A stretch of DNA of 64,000 nucleotides from Lelliottia jeotgali (GTDB lineage: Bacteria; Pseudomonadota; Gammaproteobacteria; Enterobacterales; Enterobacteriaceae). The position numbers and the translations under genes were made by a program. Positions 34,087 to 45,678 of the stretch are shown here, one piece after another. The notes beneath the pieces are model-generated. The model searched no databases, was not told where the DNA came from, and saw nothing but the letters and a program-made list of their open reading frames with translations. Numbering within the stretch: the stretch's first letter is position 1; each line of letters opens with the position of its first letter. Location: assembly GCA_002271215.1 (NCBI GenBank), contig CP018628.1, forward strand, positions 3,596,001 to 3,660,000, read 5' to 3'.

Positions 34087-35185
34087 TCATAACCCTGCTT
34101 TCAAACTTGCTTCGATAAATTGGTCCAGGCTGCCGTCCAGCACCGCCTGCGTGTTACGGGTTTCAACCCCGGTACGCAAGTCTTTGATACGGGAGTCATC
34201 AAGGACGTAAGAACGAATCTGGCTGCCCCAGCCGATGTCAGATTTGTTATCTTCCATCACCTGTTTCTCAGCATTCTTCTTCTGCATTTCCAGTTCATAA
34301 AGCTTCGCTTTCATCTGCTTCATGGCCTGGTCTTTGTTCTTATGCTGCGAACGGTCGTTCTGGCACTGCGTTACCGTATTGGTCGGGAGGTGGGTAATAC
34401 GCACCGCCGATTCTGTACGGTTAACGTGCTGACCACCCGCACCGGATGCGCGATAAACGTCGATGCGCAGATCGGCCGGATTGATTTCGATATCAATATC
34501 TTCATCCACTTCCGGATAGACAAACGCAGAGCTGAAAGAGGTATGACGACGACCACCGGAATCGAATGGGCTCTTACGTACCAGGCGGTGAACGCCGGTT
34601 TCGGTACGCAGCCAGCCGTAAGCGTAATCACCAATAATCTTGATGGTGATGGATTTGAGACCCGCCACTTCACCTTCAGACTCTTCGATGATTTCGGTTT
34701 TGAAGCCGCGCGCTTCTGCCCAACGCAGATACATACGCGCCAGCATGCTCGCCCAGTCCTGCGCTTCTGTACCGCCAGAACCGGCCTGGATGTCGAGATA
34801 GCAGTCGGCGCTGTCGTACTCGCCAGAGAACATACGGCGGAATTCGAGCTGCGCCAGTTTCTCTTCCAGCACGTCGAGTTCAGCGATGGTTTCGTTAAAG
34901 GTTTCTTCGTCGTCGGCTTCGACGGCTAATTCCAGCAGACCGGAAACATCTTCCAGCCCCTGAGTCATTTGATCCAGCGTTTCAACGATGGCTTCGAGGG
35001 AGGAACGCTCTTTACCCAGCGCCTGTGCGCGTTCAGGTTCGTTCCAGACGTCGGGCTGTTCCAGCTCGGCGTTTACTTCTTCAAGACGCTCTTTCTTGGC
35101 ATCATAGTCAAAGATACCCCCGAAGAACGTTGGAACGTTCGGTGAGGTCTTGAATGCGGTTTTTTACCGGATTAATTTCAAACAT
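34087..35185 (-). CDS. prfB: Peptide chain release factor 2, made by programmed +1 frameshift
   Basis: RF2 recognises UGA and UAA stop codons. Codons 1-25 ([12 protein letters not shown]...RGYL) run from 35185 to 35111 and meet TGA at 35110-35108. Skipping base 35110 gives GAC TAT GAT and 340 further residues to 34087, a total of 365, the E. coli length. Thus the product is joined from 35185..35111 and 35109..34087. The peptide-release motif GSGGTEAQD is near residue 245-255 of the family as [13 protein letters not shown] (GGQ) and the stop-recognition SPF tripeptide is in RKSPFDSGG. Shortage of RF2 raises frameshifting, an autoregulation. It is not a broken gene. Confidence 0.97.
35107..35121 (-). 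promoter_or_regulatory. prfB programmed frameshift site
   Basis: The minus strand reads GGGGGTATCTTTGAC: a Shine-Dalgarno-like G-run three bases before the slippery CTT, the UGA stop and the following C. This is the conserved RF2 recoding element (CTT TGA C). Confidence 0.95.
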
Positions 35186-35275
35186 GGTCTGTTTTCTTTA
35201 TTGGACTAGTCAAAATGCGGTGATAAGAGCGGGATTGTACCCAATCCACGCCCTTTTTTATAGAGAATAGTGCCG

Positions 35276-37009
35276 CTAAATTGGCCAGATATGATCGATG
35301 ATAATCTGCAAACTGCGATTACCGCGAAACTCGTTAATATCCAGTTTGTAGGCCAGTTCAACTTCACGCACACCGCTATCCGGCCAGATGGCGGTGTCGA
35401 CGTTAAAGGCGATTCCATCCAGCAGCGGGCCACCGTTCACCGGCTCGACCATCACCTTCAGGTGACGCTCACCCACCAGACGCTGTTGCAGCAGGCGGAA
35501 TCGACCGTCGAACAGCGGCTCCGGAAACATCTGCCCCCACGGACCGGCATCGCGCAGCATCTGCGCGACTTCCATCGTCATCTCCGCGCCAGACAGCGCG
35601 CCATCAGAGACCACTTCGCCCTGCAGTAACGCCGGGTCCAGCCAGTCGGTAACCAGCTCGCTGAAAAGCCGCTGAAACTCGTCGAATTTCGCCTCTTCTA
35701 GTGATAAACCAGCCGCCATCGCGTGGCCGCCGAATTTGATCATCAGCCCAGGATAGAGTGTGTCCAGACGCTCCAGTGCATCGCGCATGTGCAGCCCTTG
35801 AATGGAACGACCCGAGCCTTTAAGCGTACCGTCGCCCGCCGGGGCAAAGGCAATCACCGGACGGTGAAAACGCTCTTTGATGCGCGACGCCAGAATCCCG
35901 ACCACGCCCTGATGCCACTCCGGGTGGTACATCGCCAGGCCGCCTGGCAGCGTGTCGGTGCTGCGCTCAAGTTTTTCGCACAGAGTCAGGGCTTCAGCCT
36001 GCATCCCTTGCTCGATCTCCTTGCGCGTCTGATTCAGCGCGTCGAGTTCATTGGCTAACACGCGGGCTTCGCCGATATTGTCGCAGAGCAGCAGCGCCAC
36101 CCCGACGGACATATCATCCAGTCGCCCTGCCGCATTGAGACGCGGGCCAAGGGCAAACCCGAGGTCACTTGCCGCGAGTTTAAGCGGGTCACGATTAGAG
36201 ATTTCGAGCAGCGCTTTAATCCCCGGACGGCATTTCCCCGCACGAATCCTGCCCAGCCCTTGCCAGGTCAGAATGCGGTTATTAGTGTCGAGTGGCACCA
36301 CGTCTGCCACCGTGCCGAGCGCGACTAAATCGAGATATTCGGCAAGATTAGGAACTGCAATTCCGCGCGCCTCGAACCAGCCTTTATCGCGCAGCAACGC
36401 ACGCAGGGCCAGCATCAGATAAAACGCTACGCCTACGCCCGCAAGCGATTTCGAGGGGAAATCGCAGTCGCGCAGGTTCGGGTTAATGATGGCTTCAGCC
36501 GCTGGCAGCGTGTCGCCGGGCAAATGGTGATCGGTGACCACGACCGGGATCCCAAGCTGATGCGCCCGATCGACGCCAGAATGAGATGAGATCCCGTTAT
36601 CAACCGTCAGGATCAACTGCGCCCCGCGAGCGTGAGCTTGATCGACCACTTCCGGGCTGAGGCCGTAACCGTCTTCAAAACGGTTCGGCACCAGATAGGT
36701 GACGTTATCGCAGCCCAACGCGCGCAGGCTGAGGACGCTTAGAGCGGTGCTGGTCGCGCCATCGGCGTCGAAATCACCGACTACGACAATCCGCGTCCCT
36801 TCGCGCAGTGCGTCATAGAGAATTTCCGTCGCTTTTTCGATGCCACTGAGCTGCTGCCAGGGCAGCATCCCTTTGACGCTGCGCTCCAGCTCTGTGGCCG
36901 CGCGAACGCCGCGCCCGGCGTATAAACGGCGCAGGAGCGGAGATAGATCGGCAGGTAAATCAACGCTTTCATCCACCTCGCGGCGGCGTAATGTTGTGTT
37001 GGCTTTCAC
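35276..37009 (-). CDS. recJ: Single-strand-specific 5'-3' exonuclease RecJ
   Basis: A 577-residue DHH-family nuclease used in recombination and mismatch repair. Motifs: VVVGDFDADGATSTAL (about residues 75-90), VTDHHLPGD (DHH, about 160) and the DHHA1 motif IKFGGHAMAAGLSLE near 427. The gene starts with GTG, as in E. coli, 5 bases after the dsbC stop. The dsbC-recJ-prfB-lysS order is the E. coli one. Confidence 0.96.
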   Translation of the reverse strand: MKANTTLRRREVDESVDLPADLSPLLRRLYAGRGVRAATELERSVKGMLPWQQLSGIEKATEILYDALREGTRIVVVGDFDADGATSTALSVLSLRALGCDNVTYLVPNRFEDGYGLSPEVVDQAHARGAQLILTVDNGISSHSGVDRAHQLGIPVVVTDHHLPGDTLPAAEAIINPNLRDCDFPSKSLAGVGVAFYLMLALRALLRDKGWFEARGIAVPNLAEYLDLVALGTVADVVPLDTNNRILTWQGLGRIRAGKCRPGIKALLEISNRDPLKLAASDLGFALGPRLNAAGRLDDMSVGVALLLCDNIGEARVLANELDALNQTRKEIEQGMQAEALTLCEKLERSTDTLPGGLAMYHPEWHQGVVGILASRIKERFHRPVIAFAPAGDGTLKGSGRSIQGLHMRDALERLDTLYPGLMIKFGGHAMAAGLSLEEAKFDEFQRLFSELVTDWLDPALLQGEVVSDGALSGAEMTMEVAQMLRDAGPWGQMFPEPLFDGRFRLLQQRLVGERHLKVMVEPVNGGPLLDGIAFNVDTAIWPDSGVREVELAYKLDINEFRGNRSLQIIIDHIWPI

Positions 37010-37014
37010 GCGAA

Positions 37015-37728
37015 TTATTTACCGCCAGTCTGTTTCTGGTGCGCGTCGAGGAACTCTTTCATCTCTTTCGGCCCCTGGTAGCCCGGCACGACGTAGCCGT
37101 TGTTCAGCACAATCGCCGGAGTACCAGTCACACCAAACTGCACGCCCAGCGCATAATGATTGGCAATGTCGATATCGCAGGAGGCGGGTTTCACGCCCTT
37201 GCCGTTCATCGCGTCATTAAAGGCTTTATTGCGGTCTTTGGCACACCAGATGGCTTTCATGTCCTGCTCTGGCTGGCTCTGCACGCCCGCACGTGGGAAC
37301 GCCAGATAACGCACGGTGATTCCGAGCGCGTTGTAGTCTTTCATCTCTTCATGCAGCTTGTGGCAGTAGCCGCAGGTGATATCGGTGAACACCGTAATCA
37401 CGTGTTTTTCCTGCGCTGCTTTGTAGACGATCATCTCTTTTTCCAGCGCGTTCAGGTTTTTCATCAGCAGCTGGTTAGTCACGTTCACCGGTTGCGCGCC
37501 GCTGACATCGTACATCGGGCCTTGAATGAAGTGCTTGCCGTCTTCAGTGACATACAACACGCCGCTGTTGGTCAGCACGGTTTTCATTCCGGCAACCGGT
37601 GCTGGCTGAATATCCGTACTGGCCACGCCGAGTTTCGCCAGCGATTGTTTGATCGCAGCATCATCTGCATGGGCAAAACCGGTAAAAGAAGCGGCCAGCA
37701 GGGAGAACAGCACTAAAGATTTTTTCAT
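37015..37728 (-). CDS. dsbC: Periplasmic disulphide isomerase DsbC
   Basis: A 237-residue protein with signal peptide MKKSLVLFSLLAASFTGFAHA, an N-terminal dimerisation domain and a thioredoxin fold with active site TCGYCHK (about residue 119). It reshuffles wrong disulphides in the periplasm and is kept reduced by DsbD. ATG 37728 begins the signal peptide; an 11-codon longer frame was rejected. Lies 29 bases after xerD and 5 before recJ. Confidence 0.95.
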   Translation of the reverse strand: MKKSLVLFSLLAASFTGFAHADDAAIKQSLAKLGVASTDIQPAPVAGMKTVLTNSGVLYVTEDGKHFIQGPMYDVSGAQPVNVTNQLLMKNLNALEKEMIVYKAAQEKHVITVFTDITCGYCHKLHEEMKDYNALGITVRYLAFPRAGVQSQPEQDMKAIWCAKDRNKAFNDAMNGKGVKPASCDIDIANHYALGVQFGVTGTPAIVLNNGYVVPGYQGPKEMKEFLDAHQKQTGGK

Positions 37729-37757
37729 TTTCAATCCTATCACTATTTTATCGGCAC

Positions 37758-38654
37758 TCACGCTCGTGGGTGGTGCTGTTGGTGTAGCTGTCGCAAGCGT
37801 TCTGTTGCTACATGAGTGTAGATTTGCGTCGTCGAAAGATCGCTGTGCCCAAGTAGCATCTGCACCACGCGCAAATCGGCGCCATGATTCAGAAGATGCG
37901 TCGCAAAGGCGTGACGCAGAACGTGCGGCGAAAGTTTTTCACTGTCGATGCCCGCCAGTGTGGCGTAATGTTTAATGCGATGCCAGAAGGTTTGTCGCGT
38001 CATCTGCTGCGCGCGCTGGCTCGGGAACAGCACATCAATCGATACGCCGTTCAGCAGCCACGGTCTTCCGTGTTCCAGGTAATTCTCAACCCAGTACACC
38101 GCCTCTTCGCCAAGCGGCACCAGCCGTTCCTTATTCCCTTTACCAATCACCCGCACCACGCCCTGACGCAGGCTGATGTCGCTCATCGTCAAACCGACCA
38201 GTTCCGACACGCGCAGCCCGGTGGCATACAACACTTCAAGCATGGCTTTATCGCGTAACTCCAGCGGCAGGTCAACCGCCGGGGACTGCAACAGGCGATC
38301 GACCTGCGCTTCGCTGAGATCTTTCGGCAAACGCTGCGGCAGCTTAGGCGACGCCAGCAGTGCGCTGGGATCGTCAGCGCGAAGCTTCTCACGATACATA
38401 TGCTGGAACAGCCGACGCATTGCGCTCAGCAAGCGCGCGGAACTGGTGGCTTTATAGCCGCCGTCCATGCGTTCGGCCAGCAGTGCCTGCAGATCGTCGC
38501 TTTGCGCCTGTTCCAGAGACAAGTCTCGATGGTCGAGCCACTCCACCAGCATGGTCAAATCGCGTCGGTAAGCGCTGAGCGTATTCTCCGCCAGATTCTT
38601 TTCCAGCCACAGCGCATCGAGAAATTGTTCGATGAGGGCGAGATCCTTTTCCAC
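37758..38654 (-). CDS. xerD: Site-specific tyrosine recombinase XerD
   Basis: A 298-residue integrase-family recombinase that with XerC resolves chromosome dimers at dif. The N-terminal SAM-like core-binding domain precedes the catalytic domain with Arg in TGLRVSEL, HVLRHAFATHLL (HxxR), GHSDLS and the nucleophile Tyr in TQIYTHVA. The start is GTG at 38654, with AGGAG five bases before it and the family N-terminus; the annotated longer ATG frame adds ten unlikely residues. Confidence 0.94.
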   Translation of the reverse strand: MEKDLALIEQFLDALWLEKNLAENTLSAYRRDLTMLVEWLDHRDLSLEQAQSDDLQALLAERMDGGYKATSSARLLSAMRRLFQHMYREKLRADDPSALLASPKLPQRLPKDLSEAQVDRLLQSPAVDLPLELRDKAMLEVLYATGLRVSELVGLTMSDISLRQGVVRVIGKGNKERLVPLGEEAVYWVENYLEHGRPWLLNGVSIDVLFPSQRAQQMTRQTFWHRIKHYATLAGIDSEKLSPHVLRHAFATHLLNHGADLRVVQMLLGHSDLSTTQIYTHVATERLRQLHQQHHPRA

Positions 38655-38754
38655 GTCTGCTCCTGTGATTCTGCCATCGGCCATTATGACGTAATGGTAC
38701 AGGTTTCTGGTACACTACGCCTAAAGTCAAAGCAAGTATTGAGAAGTTTACGCG

Positions 38755-39276
38755 ATGAATATTGGTCTGTTTTATGGTTCCAGCACCTGCTACACCGAGA
38801 TGGCCGCGGAGAAAATTCGCGACATTATTGGCCCGGAACTGGTGACTCTGCACAATCTGAAAGACGACGCGCCCACAGAGATGGAGCAGTACGACGTTCT
38901 GATTCTTGGCATTCCGACCTGGGATTTTGGTGAATTACAGGAAGACTGGGAAGCCATCTGGGATCAGCTGGACTCGCTTAATCTTGAAGGCAAAATCATT
39001 GCGCTGTACGGCATGGGCGACCAGCTGGGTTATGGCGAATGGTTCCTCGACGCGCTCGGTATGCTGCACGATAAACTCGCCCCGAAAGGCGTCACCTTTA
39101 TCGGCTACTGGCCGACAGAAGGCTACGAATTTACAAGTCAAAAACCGATCATCGCGGATGGCCAGCTGTTTGTCGGACTGGCGCTGGATGAAACCAACCA
39201 GTACGACTTAAGCGAAGAGCGCCTACAAAACTGGTGCGAGCAAATTCTGGGCGAAATGGCGGAAAAATTTAGTTAA
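38755..39276 (+). CDS. fldB: Flavodoxin 2
   Basis: A 173-residue FMN flavodoxin. The phosphate-binding loop [16 protein letters not shown] (residues about 5-20) and the FMN-flanking segment [12 protein letters not shown] (about 87-98) are present. FldB is an electron carrier of the oxidative-stress response whose redox partner is little known. Divergent from xerD with 100 bases between, converging with ygfX. Confidence 0.95.
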   Translation: MNIGLFYGSSTCYTEMAAEKIRDIIGPELVTLHNLKDDAPTEMEQYDVLILGIPTWDFGELQEDWEAIWDQLDSLNLEGKIIALYGMGDQLGYGEWFLDALGMLHDKLAPKGVTFIGYWPTEGYEFTSQKPIIADGQLFVGLALDETNQYDLSEERLQNWCEQILGEMAEKFS

Positions 39277-39286
39277 TTCCCTGGCA

Positions 39287-39697
39287 TCACGGCGTCGGCT
39301 GTTGCTGCATCACCATCCGACGCAAATCTCGCCACTCGTTCGCATCCATACTGTCTGCTGACAGCCACAAATGCTGGCAACGTGCCCCTTCCTCTTTGCG
39401 CAGACGGAACATCATCCCCGAGTTTAACATCCAGGGCGTGCCGACGATCTCCCACTCTGTGCCCTGCCAGCGCAAGCGCGAATCCATCAGCAGTTTGATT
39501 TCACCCTGACGGGAATTGATACGTCGCTGGCTGCGCACGCTGTCGAACACCACTAGCGACAGTAACAGCATCCAGAGCGGCGTATAGCTAAGAGGCCACG
39601 GCATCAGCAAAATAAAAGCTGCGACAATGCCGTGGAGCAAAAGAGACATCCACTGTGAGCGCCACGAGACGCGCAGATCAGATTGCCACAGGACCAC
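39287..39697 (-). CDS. ygfX: YgfX (CptA), inner-membrane partner of SdhE
   Basis: A 136-residue protein with two close hydrophobic segments (about residues 18-52: [15 protein letters not shown] and [12 protein letters not shown]) and a soluble C-terminus. Start is GTG, inside the last 20 bases of sdhE, which indicates coupled translation; family N-terminus [16 protein letters not shown] fits. Proposed in E. coli as a toxin-like inhibitor of cell division proteins (CptA) and, in Serratia, a membrane protein acting with SdhE on prodigiosin and respiration. Confidence 0.92.
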   Translation of the reverse strand: MVLWQSDLRVSWRSQWMSLLLHGIVAAFILLMPWPLSYTPLWMLLLSLVVFDSVRSQRRINSRQGEIKLLMDSRLRWQGTEWEIVGTPWMLNSGMMFRLRKEEGARCQHLWLSADSMDANEWRDLRRMVMQQQPTP

Positions 39698-39944
39698 GTT
39701 CCCGATTCCGTGTTTGAATTAATTGCACCATCCGCTGCAACTCGGTGTCGGCGGGTTTGCCGTGATTCATCAGCCAGTTGAATAAATCAGGATCGTCACT
39801 CTCCAGCAGGCGGATAAACAGACGCTTATCATCATCGCTTAAGCTGTCGTACTCATACTCGAAGAAGGGCATGACGGAAATATCAAGTTCACGCATGCCG
39901 CGACGGCACGCCCAGTGGATACGGGCCTTGTTGTTAATGTCCAT
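39678..39944 (-). CDS. sdhE: Succinate dehydrogenase flavinylation factor SdhE
   Basis: An 88-residue protein with the conserved RGMRELD motif (RGxxE) that is needed to attach FAD covalently to SdhA. In operon with ygfX (20-base overlap). An older view (CptB antitoxin) exists for this gene; the flavinylation role is better supported for the family. Confidence 0.95.
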   Translation of the reverse strand: MDINNKARIHWACRRGMRELDISVMPFFEYEYDSLSDDDKRLFIRLLESDDPDLFNWLMNHGKPADTELQRMVQLIQTRNRERGPVAI

Positions 39945-40210
39945 GTCGATTTCCTGCTAAACGTTTCTTCTACCTCTAAGAGGGACGATTTCTAGTGTAA
40001 CGTGTTTTTTGCTGTTTCATTACTGGAATATCAGCAACTGGAAGCACGCTTCCAGAATAATCCCTGCAATCAAAGGGGATTACTCTGTTCTGCGTGGCGC
40101 TACGCAGAACGGCGATAAGGCACAATTGGGCTGCTGAAAGCGCTTGCAATGACTACAGTCTCTTTTACCATTAGGCATTACCGAAGCGTTATGCAATTCA
40201 GGACATCATT

Positions 40211-41191
40211 ATGGCTTTTAACCCATTTCCTCCTCGCCAGCCCGTCGCCTCCGCGCGTCTGCCGCTGACGCTGATTTCTCTTGATGACTGGGCGCTGGCG
40301 ACCCTCGTCGGTGCAGATGCCGAAAAATATCTGCAGGGCCAGGTGACCGCAGACGTAAGCCAGATGACTGAGCACCAGCATCTGCTGGCGGCGCATTGCG
40401 ATCCGAAAGGTAAGATGTGGAGCAATCTACGTCTTTTCCGCCGTCAGGACGGTTTCGCCCTGATTGAACGCCGCAGTCTGCGCGATGCGCAGCTGACTGA
40501 ACTGAAGAAATACGCGGTGTTTTCCAAAGTCACCATCGCTGCGGATGACGAGCATGTTCTGTTAGGCGTGGCTGGTTTCCAGGCACGCGCCGCGCTGAAA
40601 AACCTGTTCAGCGAACTACCGGATGCCGAGAAACAGCTGGTCAGCGAAGGCGCAACTTCGATTCTGTGGTTTGAGCAACCTGCCGAGCGCTTCCTGCTGG
40701 TCACCGACGTGGCTACCGCAGAGCGCGTCACGGAAGCCCTGCGCGGTGAAGCGCAGCTGAACAACAGCCAGCAGTGGTTAGCCCTGAACATTGAAGCCGG
40801 ATTAGCGGTTATTGATGCAGCCAACAGCGCGCAGTTTATCCCGCAGGCGACAAACCTGCAGGCGCTGGGCGGCATCAGTTTTAAGAAAGGCTGCTACACC
40901 GGTCAGGAGATGGTGGCGCGGGCCAAATTCCGTGGGGCTAATAAACGCGCCCTGTGGTATCTGGCAGGCCATGCCAGCCGCGTACCAGAAGCCGGGGAAG
41001 ATCTCGAACTGAAGATGGGCGACAACTGGCGTCGTACCGGCACCATTTTAGCTGCCGTTCAGCTGGACGATGGTCGTCTGCTGGTGCAGGTAGTAATGAA
41101 TAACGACATGGAGCCGGACAGCGTATTCCGCGTGCGTGACGATGCCGGCACCTTGAGCATTGAACCCCTGCCGTATTCGTTAGAAGAGTAG
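40211..41191 (+). CDS. ygfZ: YgfZ, folate-binding Fe-S cluster repair protein
   Basis: A 326-residue protein of the GcvT-like fold (IBA57 family) that uses tetrahydrofolate and helps maintain certain Fe-S enzymes such as MiaB. The signature [17 protein letters not shown] (catalytic Cys near residue 226) is intact. It is preceded by 266 bases with no gene (39945-40210), which hold the sdhE and ygfZ promoters and a small hairpin GTTCTGCGT / ACGCAGAAC near 40088-40111. Confidence 0.95.
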   Translation: MAFNPFPPRQPVASARLPLTLISLDDWALATLVGADAEKYLQGQVTADVSQMTEHQHLLAAHCDPKGKMWSNLRLFRRQDGFALIERRSLRDAQLTELKKYAVFSKVTIAADDEHVLLGVAGFQARAALKNLFSELPDAEKQLVSEGATSILWFEQPAERFLLVTDVATAERVTEALRGEAQLNNSQQWLALNIEAGLAVIDAANSAQFIPQATNLQALGGISFKKGCYTGQEMVARAKFRGANKRALWYLAGHASRVPEAGEDLELKMGDNWRRTGTILAAVQLDDGRLLVQVVMNNDMEPDSVFRVRDDAGTLSIEPLPYSLEE

Positions 41192-41232
41192 TTTTAGTTG
41201 GTAGGAATCGCCGGGTGGCGGAAGGTAAAAGC

Positions 41233-41262
41233 AAAACGGTAACCCTTGGGTTACCGTTTTTA
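41233..41262 (+). terminator. Terminator after ygfZ
   Basis: Nearly loopless perfect stem AAAACGGTAACCC / GGGTTACCGTTTT followed by T-rich sequence. Confidence 0.9.
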
Positions 41263-41269
41263 GTTTTTG

Positions 41270-41303
41270 CCCCCTCTCCCCGTGGGAGAGGGTTGGGGTG
41301 AGG
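41270..41303. repeat. CCCTCTCCC-type palindromic repeat
   Basis: CCCTCTCCCCGTGGGAGAGGG palindrome with the tail TTGGGGTGAGG, same family as at 10276 and 48589; between convergent ygfZ and yqfA. Confidence 0.8.
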
Positions 41304-41323
41304 TCATCAGGCCGCACCCGCTA

Positions 41324-41974
41324 TCAAACGTACAAATAAATCGCCAGGAAATGACACACGCTGCCGCCTAACACAAAGCCGTGCCAGATGGCATGGTTGT
41401 ACGGAATGCGTTTACAGACGTAAAAAATCACGCCGAGGGAATAGACAATCCCGCCCACCGCCAGCAGCGTCACGCCGCCCGCCGCCAGTTTCACCGCCAG
41501 CTGATAAACCACAATCAGCGACAGCCAGCCCATCGTCAGATAGGTCACTAACGACAGCACTTTAAAGCGATGCGCAATGGTCAGTTTAAATAAGATCCCG
41601 AGCAGCGCCAGGCTCCAGATGACAATCATCAGCCCGCGCGACAGCGGAGAGTTTAATCCCACCAGTAAAAATGGGGTGTAGGTCCCGGCAATCAAGAGAT
41701 AGATAGCGCAATGGTCGAATTTCTTGAGCCATCGTTTTGCCCGCTGATGCGGAATGGCATGGTAAAGCGTCGAGGCGAGAAAAAGCAGGATCATGCTTCC
41801 GCCGTACAGACTGTAGCTGGTGATCGCCATCGCATTAGCGTTGGTGTCTATCGCCTGAACCAGCAGCAACACCAGGCCCACGATGCCAAAAACAAGGCCA
41901 ATACCGTGGCTGATACTGTTGGCTACTTCCTCGGCCAGTGAATATCCCTGCGCAGTAAATGGTTTGCTAACCAT
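41324..41974 (-). CDS. yqfA: YqfA, hemolysin III / PAQR-family membrane protein
   Basis: A 216-residue inner-membrane protein with seven hydrophobic segments. The family residues appear in [15 protein letters not shown] (His), [22 protein letters not shown] (His and Asp) and the C-terminal [20 protein letters not shown] (His). These metal-site positions are those of the PAQR/HlyIII family. The ATG at 41974 matches E. coli and follows GGAG; a 7-codon longer frame is unlikely. Role not established; reported links are to membrane and metal homeostasis. Confidence 0.9.
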   Translation of the reverse strand: MVSKPFTAQGYSLAEEVANSISHGIGLVFGIVGLVLLLVQAIDTNANAMAITSYSLYGGSMILLFLASTLYHAIPHQRAKRWLKKFDHCAIYLLIAGTYTPFLLVGLNSPLSRGLMIVIWSLALLGILFKLTIAHRFKVLSLVTYLTMGWLSLIVVYQLAVKLAAGGVTLLAVGGIVYSLGVIFYVCKRIPYNHAIWHGFVLGGSVCHFLAIYLYV

Positions 41975-42128
41975 AAGAGGACTCCGGGAGAACATAAGAT
42001 CATGATGTATCGCCTGACTATGCTAACTGAGAATGATTCCAGTGAACACCTGTTAGCTAAAATAAATCCAACTTCAGGATTAGTCCTTAAAAATCATTAT
42101 TTTGAATTATATTTTCACCTAACAGATG

Positions 42129-42449
42129 TTAGTCAGAGTGAAGACATTTAAAATCAATCACATAAAATTGCGATTGATTCGGGTAGATCTCCGCAATCAC
42201 CTCTTTAAGCGCCGCAAGGGACATATTCTCCTGCTGTGCGTGCTTTTCCGTCAGCGTATCCAGCGTCACTGTCGAGGTTCCCACCACTTCGATGGTGCAA
42301 AACCAGGCGTCGTCCTCGAAGCGCCCGACGCGCAAAATATCGCCGGTTTTAAAATGCGATTCAGACTCATCACGGATAGTAATGGTTTTGCGCCCGGCCA
42401 GAATGTCGTCCTGGAAACGCTGAAAAAAAGTGATGTCGTTAGGCTGCAT
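42129..42449 (-). CDS. yqfB: YqfB, N4-acetylcytidine amidohydrolase
   Basis: A 106-residue ASCH-domain hydrolase that releases cytidine from N4-acetylcytidine. The catalytic residues described for E. coli YqfB are all here: Lys21 and Thr24 in [10 protein letters not shown] and Glu74 in [11 protein letters not shown] 42449 matches the E. coli N-terminus [12 protein letters not shown]; the 29-codon longer frame overlaps the neighbouring divergent gene and was rejected. Confidence 0.93.
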   Translation of the reverse strand: MQPNDITFFQRFQDDILAGRKTITIRDESESHFKTGDILRVGRFEDDAWFCTIEVVGTSTVTLDTLTEKHAQQENMSLAALKEVIAEIYPNQSQFYVIDFKCLHSD

Positions 42450-42501
42450 GTTATTATTCCCTGTAGATGAAGTCTGATGAGTGAGTTTAGCCACTGTGAG
42501 C

Positions 42502-43233
42502 ATGTTCTCCCATTCCGCCATTGCCAGTCTCAACAATCTTGAGATGATGGTCTACAACTATGTCATTAAAAACCGTGACAAAGTGACCTATATGACCATC
42601 CGCGAGCTGGCGGATGCGGCGGGTGTGTCTACCACCACAGTGCTACGTTTTTGTCGCAAGCTGAACTGCGATGGCTATTCCGAATTCCGCGTGCGCTTTA
42701 AATTATATCTGGAACAAAACGAACCCCAGCAGGCGAATTTTGGCACCAGTGAAATTATCAGTTTTTTTAAAAGCGTCAATAATGAAGAGTTTGACGCATT
42801 ATTAGATAACGCCGTCGATATTATATTATCCTCCGAGCGAATTATATTTGTTGGCGCGGGCACCTCCGGATCGTTGGCGAAATATGGTGCACGATTCTTC
42901 TCAAATATCGGAAAATTCAGTAACCATATCGACGACCCTTATTTCCCGGTGACCAACGATATGGCGAAAAATGCGCTGGCGATCGTGCTGTCCGTTTCGG
43001 GCGAAACCGAAGAGATCCTGCGCTTCGCCAGCCAGTTCAGCCTGCACCACTGCAAGGTTCTATCCATCACCAGCCACGAGCATTCTCGCCTGGCCAAGCT
43101 GGCCGATTTTAATCTCTCCTGGCATGTTCCTCAAACCCGCATCGGCGGAGTCTACGATATTACGACGCAGATCCCGGTTATTTATATTCTCGAATCTATC
43201 GGGCGAAAACTGGCGAAGAAACTGGCGGAATAA
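42502..43233 (+). CDS. RpiR/MurR-family sugar-phosphate regulator beside bglA
   Basis: A 243-residue regulator: N-terminal HTH_6 domain ([20 protein letters not shown], about residues 31-50) and a C-terminal SIS sugar-phosphate domain ([20 protein letters not shown] near 117-136; [14 protein letters not shown] near 166). It stands 116 bases before bglA on the same strand and is absent from E. coli at this place, so it probably senses an aryl- or beta-glucoside 6-phosphate and controls bglA. ATG 42502 preferred; a GTG at 42481 is in frame. Confidence 0.85.
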   Translation: MFSHSAIASLNNLEMMVYNYVIKNRDKVTYMTIRELADAAGVSTTTVLRFCRKLNCDGYSEFRVRFKLYLEQNEPQQANFGTSEIISFFKSVNNEEFDALLDNAVDIILSSERIIFVGAGTSGSLAKYGARFFSNIGKFSNHIDDPYFPVTNDMAKNALAIVLSVSGETEEILRFASQFSLHHCKVLSITSHEHSRLAKLADFNLSWHVPQTRIGGVYDITTQIPVIYILESIGRKLAKKLAE

Positions 43234-43256
43234 AACGCCCTGTTTTTTTGATGTAA

Positions 43257-44783
<1,527 letters not shown>

Positions 44784-44789
44784 ACCGAC

Positions 44790-44858
44790 TGCCCGGTGGC
44801 GCTTCGCTTACACCGTCCTACAGTCTCGTAGGCCCGGCAAGCGCAGCGCCACCGGGCA
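44790..44858. repeat. REP/BIME palindromic pair
   Basis: TGCCCGGTGGCGCTTCGCTT and the inverted AAGCGCAGCGCCACCGGGCA flank a short spacer CTCGTAGGCCCGG; between convergent bglA and ygfF. Confidence 0.88.
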
Positions 44859-44864
44859 TTAACA

Positions 44865-45608
44865 CTATTTCCCGCCCGCCAGCTCAAGAAAACTCCCCGT
44901 CACATACGACGCTTTTTCGCTAAGCAACCAGACGATAGCTTGCGCGACCTCTTCCGGCTGTCCGCCGCGCTGCATCGGTAATGCGGATTTCACCCGGTCC
45001 ACTCGCCCTGGCTCACCGCCTGACGCATGAATATCGGTATAAATCAGTCCAGGGCGCACACAGTTCACACGAATGCCCTGCGCCGCCACTTCCAGCGCGA
45101 GGCCCGTTGTCAGCGAATCCACCGCCCCTTTAGACGCAGCATAATCAACGTATTCGCCCGGTGCGCCCAGACGCGATGCCGCCGACGAGACATTCACAAT
45201 CGCCCCACCTTTGCCGTTATGTTTAAACGACATGCGCTTCACCGCTTCTCGACAGCAGAGGAAATAGCCCGTGACGTTGGTTGCGAGCACGCGGTTGATA
45301 CGCTCGGCGGAGAGATTCTCGATGGTGCTCTGCTCAAACAAAATCCCTGCATTGTTCACCAGCGCCGTTAACGGTTCGCCCTCGCGGTCGATGCTGTCAA
45401 ACATCGCCAGCACTTGAGATTCGTCGCTGATATCCGCGCGCACGGCAAACGCCCTGCCGCCCGCCTCGATAATATGATTGATCACATCCGTCGCGGCCTT
45501 GATGTTGTGGTGATAGTTCACCGCCACGGTGTACCCTTCTTGCGCCAGCTGTAGCGCCGTCGCTTTGCCAATGCCCCGGCTGGCGCCGGTGACCAGTGCG
45601 ATTGCCAT
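44865..45608 (-). CDS. ygfF: YgfF, SDR-family oxidoreductase
   Basis: A 247-residue short-chain dehydrogenase with TGASRGIGKATA (residues about 7-18), NNAG, the catalytic Ser in VSSAAS and YVDYAASKG (YxxxK). Closest to E. coli YgfF by position and sequence. A glucose/ribitol-type NAD(P) reductase is expected; substrate unknown. Confidence 0.9.
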   Translation of the reverse strand: MAIALVTGASRGIGKATALQLAQEGYTVAVNYHHNIKAATDVINHIIEAGGRAFAVRADISDESQVLAMFDSIDREGEPLTALVNNAGILFEQSTIENLSAERINRVLATNVTGYFLCCREAVKRMSFKHNGKGGAIVNVSSAASRLGAPGEYVDYAASKGAVDSLTTGLALEVAAQGIRVNCVRPGLIYTDIHASGGEPGRVDRVKSALPMQRGGQPEEVAQAIVWLLSEKASYVTGSFLELAGGK

Positions 45609-45629
45609 TGATTTTCTCCCAATAAAAAA

Positions 45630-45660
45630 GCCGGGTGGCGGCTACGCCTTACCCGGCCTA
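45630..45660. repeat. REP palindromic unit
   Basis: GCCGGGTGGCGGCTACGCCTTACCCGGC, a single REP between ygfF and the gcvP stop; near-identical to the unit at 56293. Confidence 0.88.
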
Positions 45661-45678
45661 CTGTTCAGAGCTTAAGTA

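Noticed and set aside
34087..34968. prfB as a truncated gene starting at an internal ATG
   Set aside because: The upstream 25 codons and the recoding signal are intact; the full product is made by frameshift.
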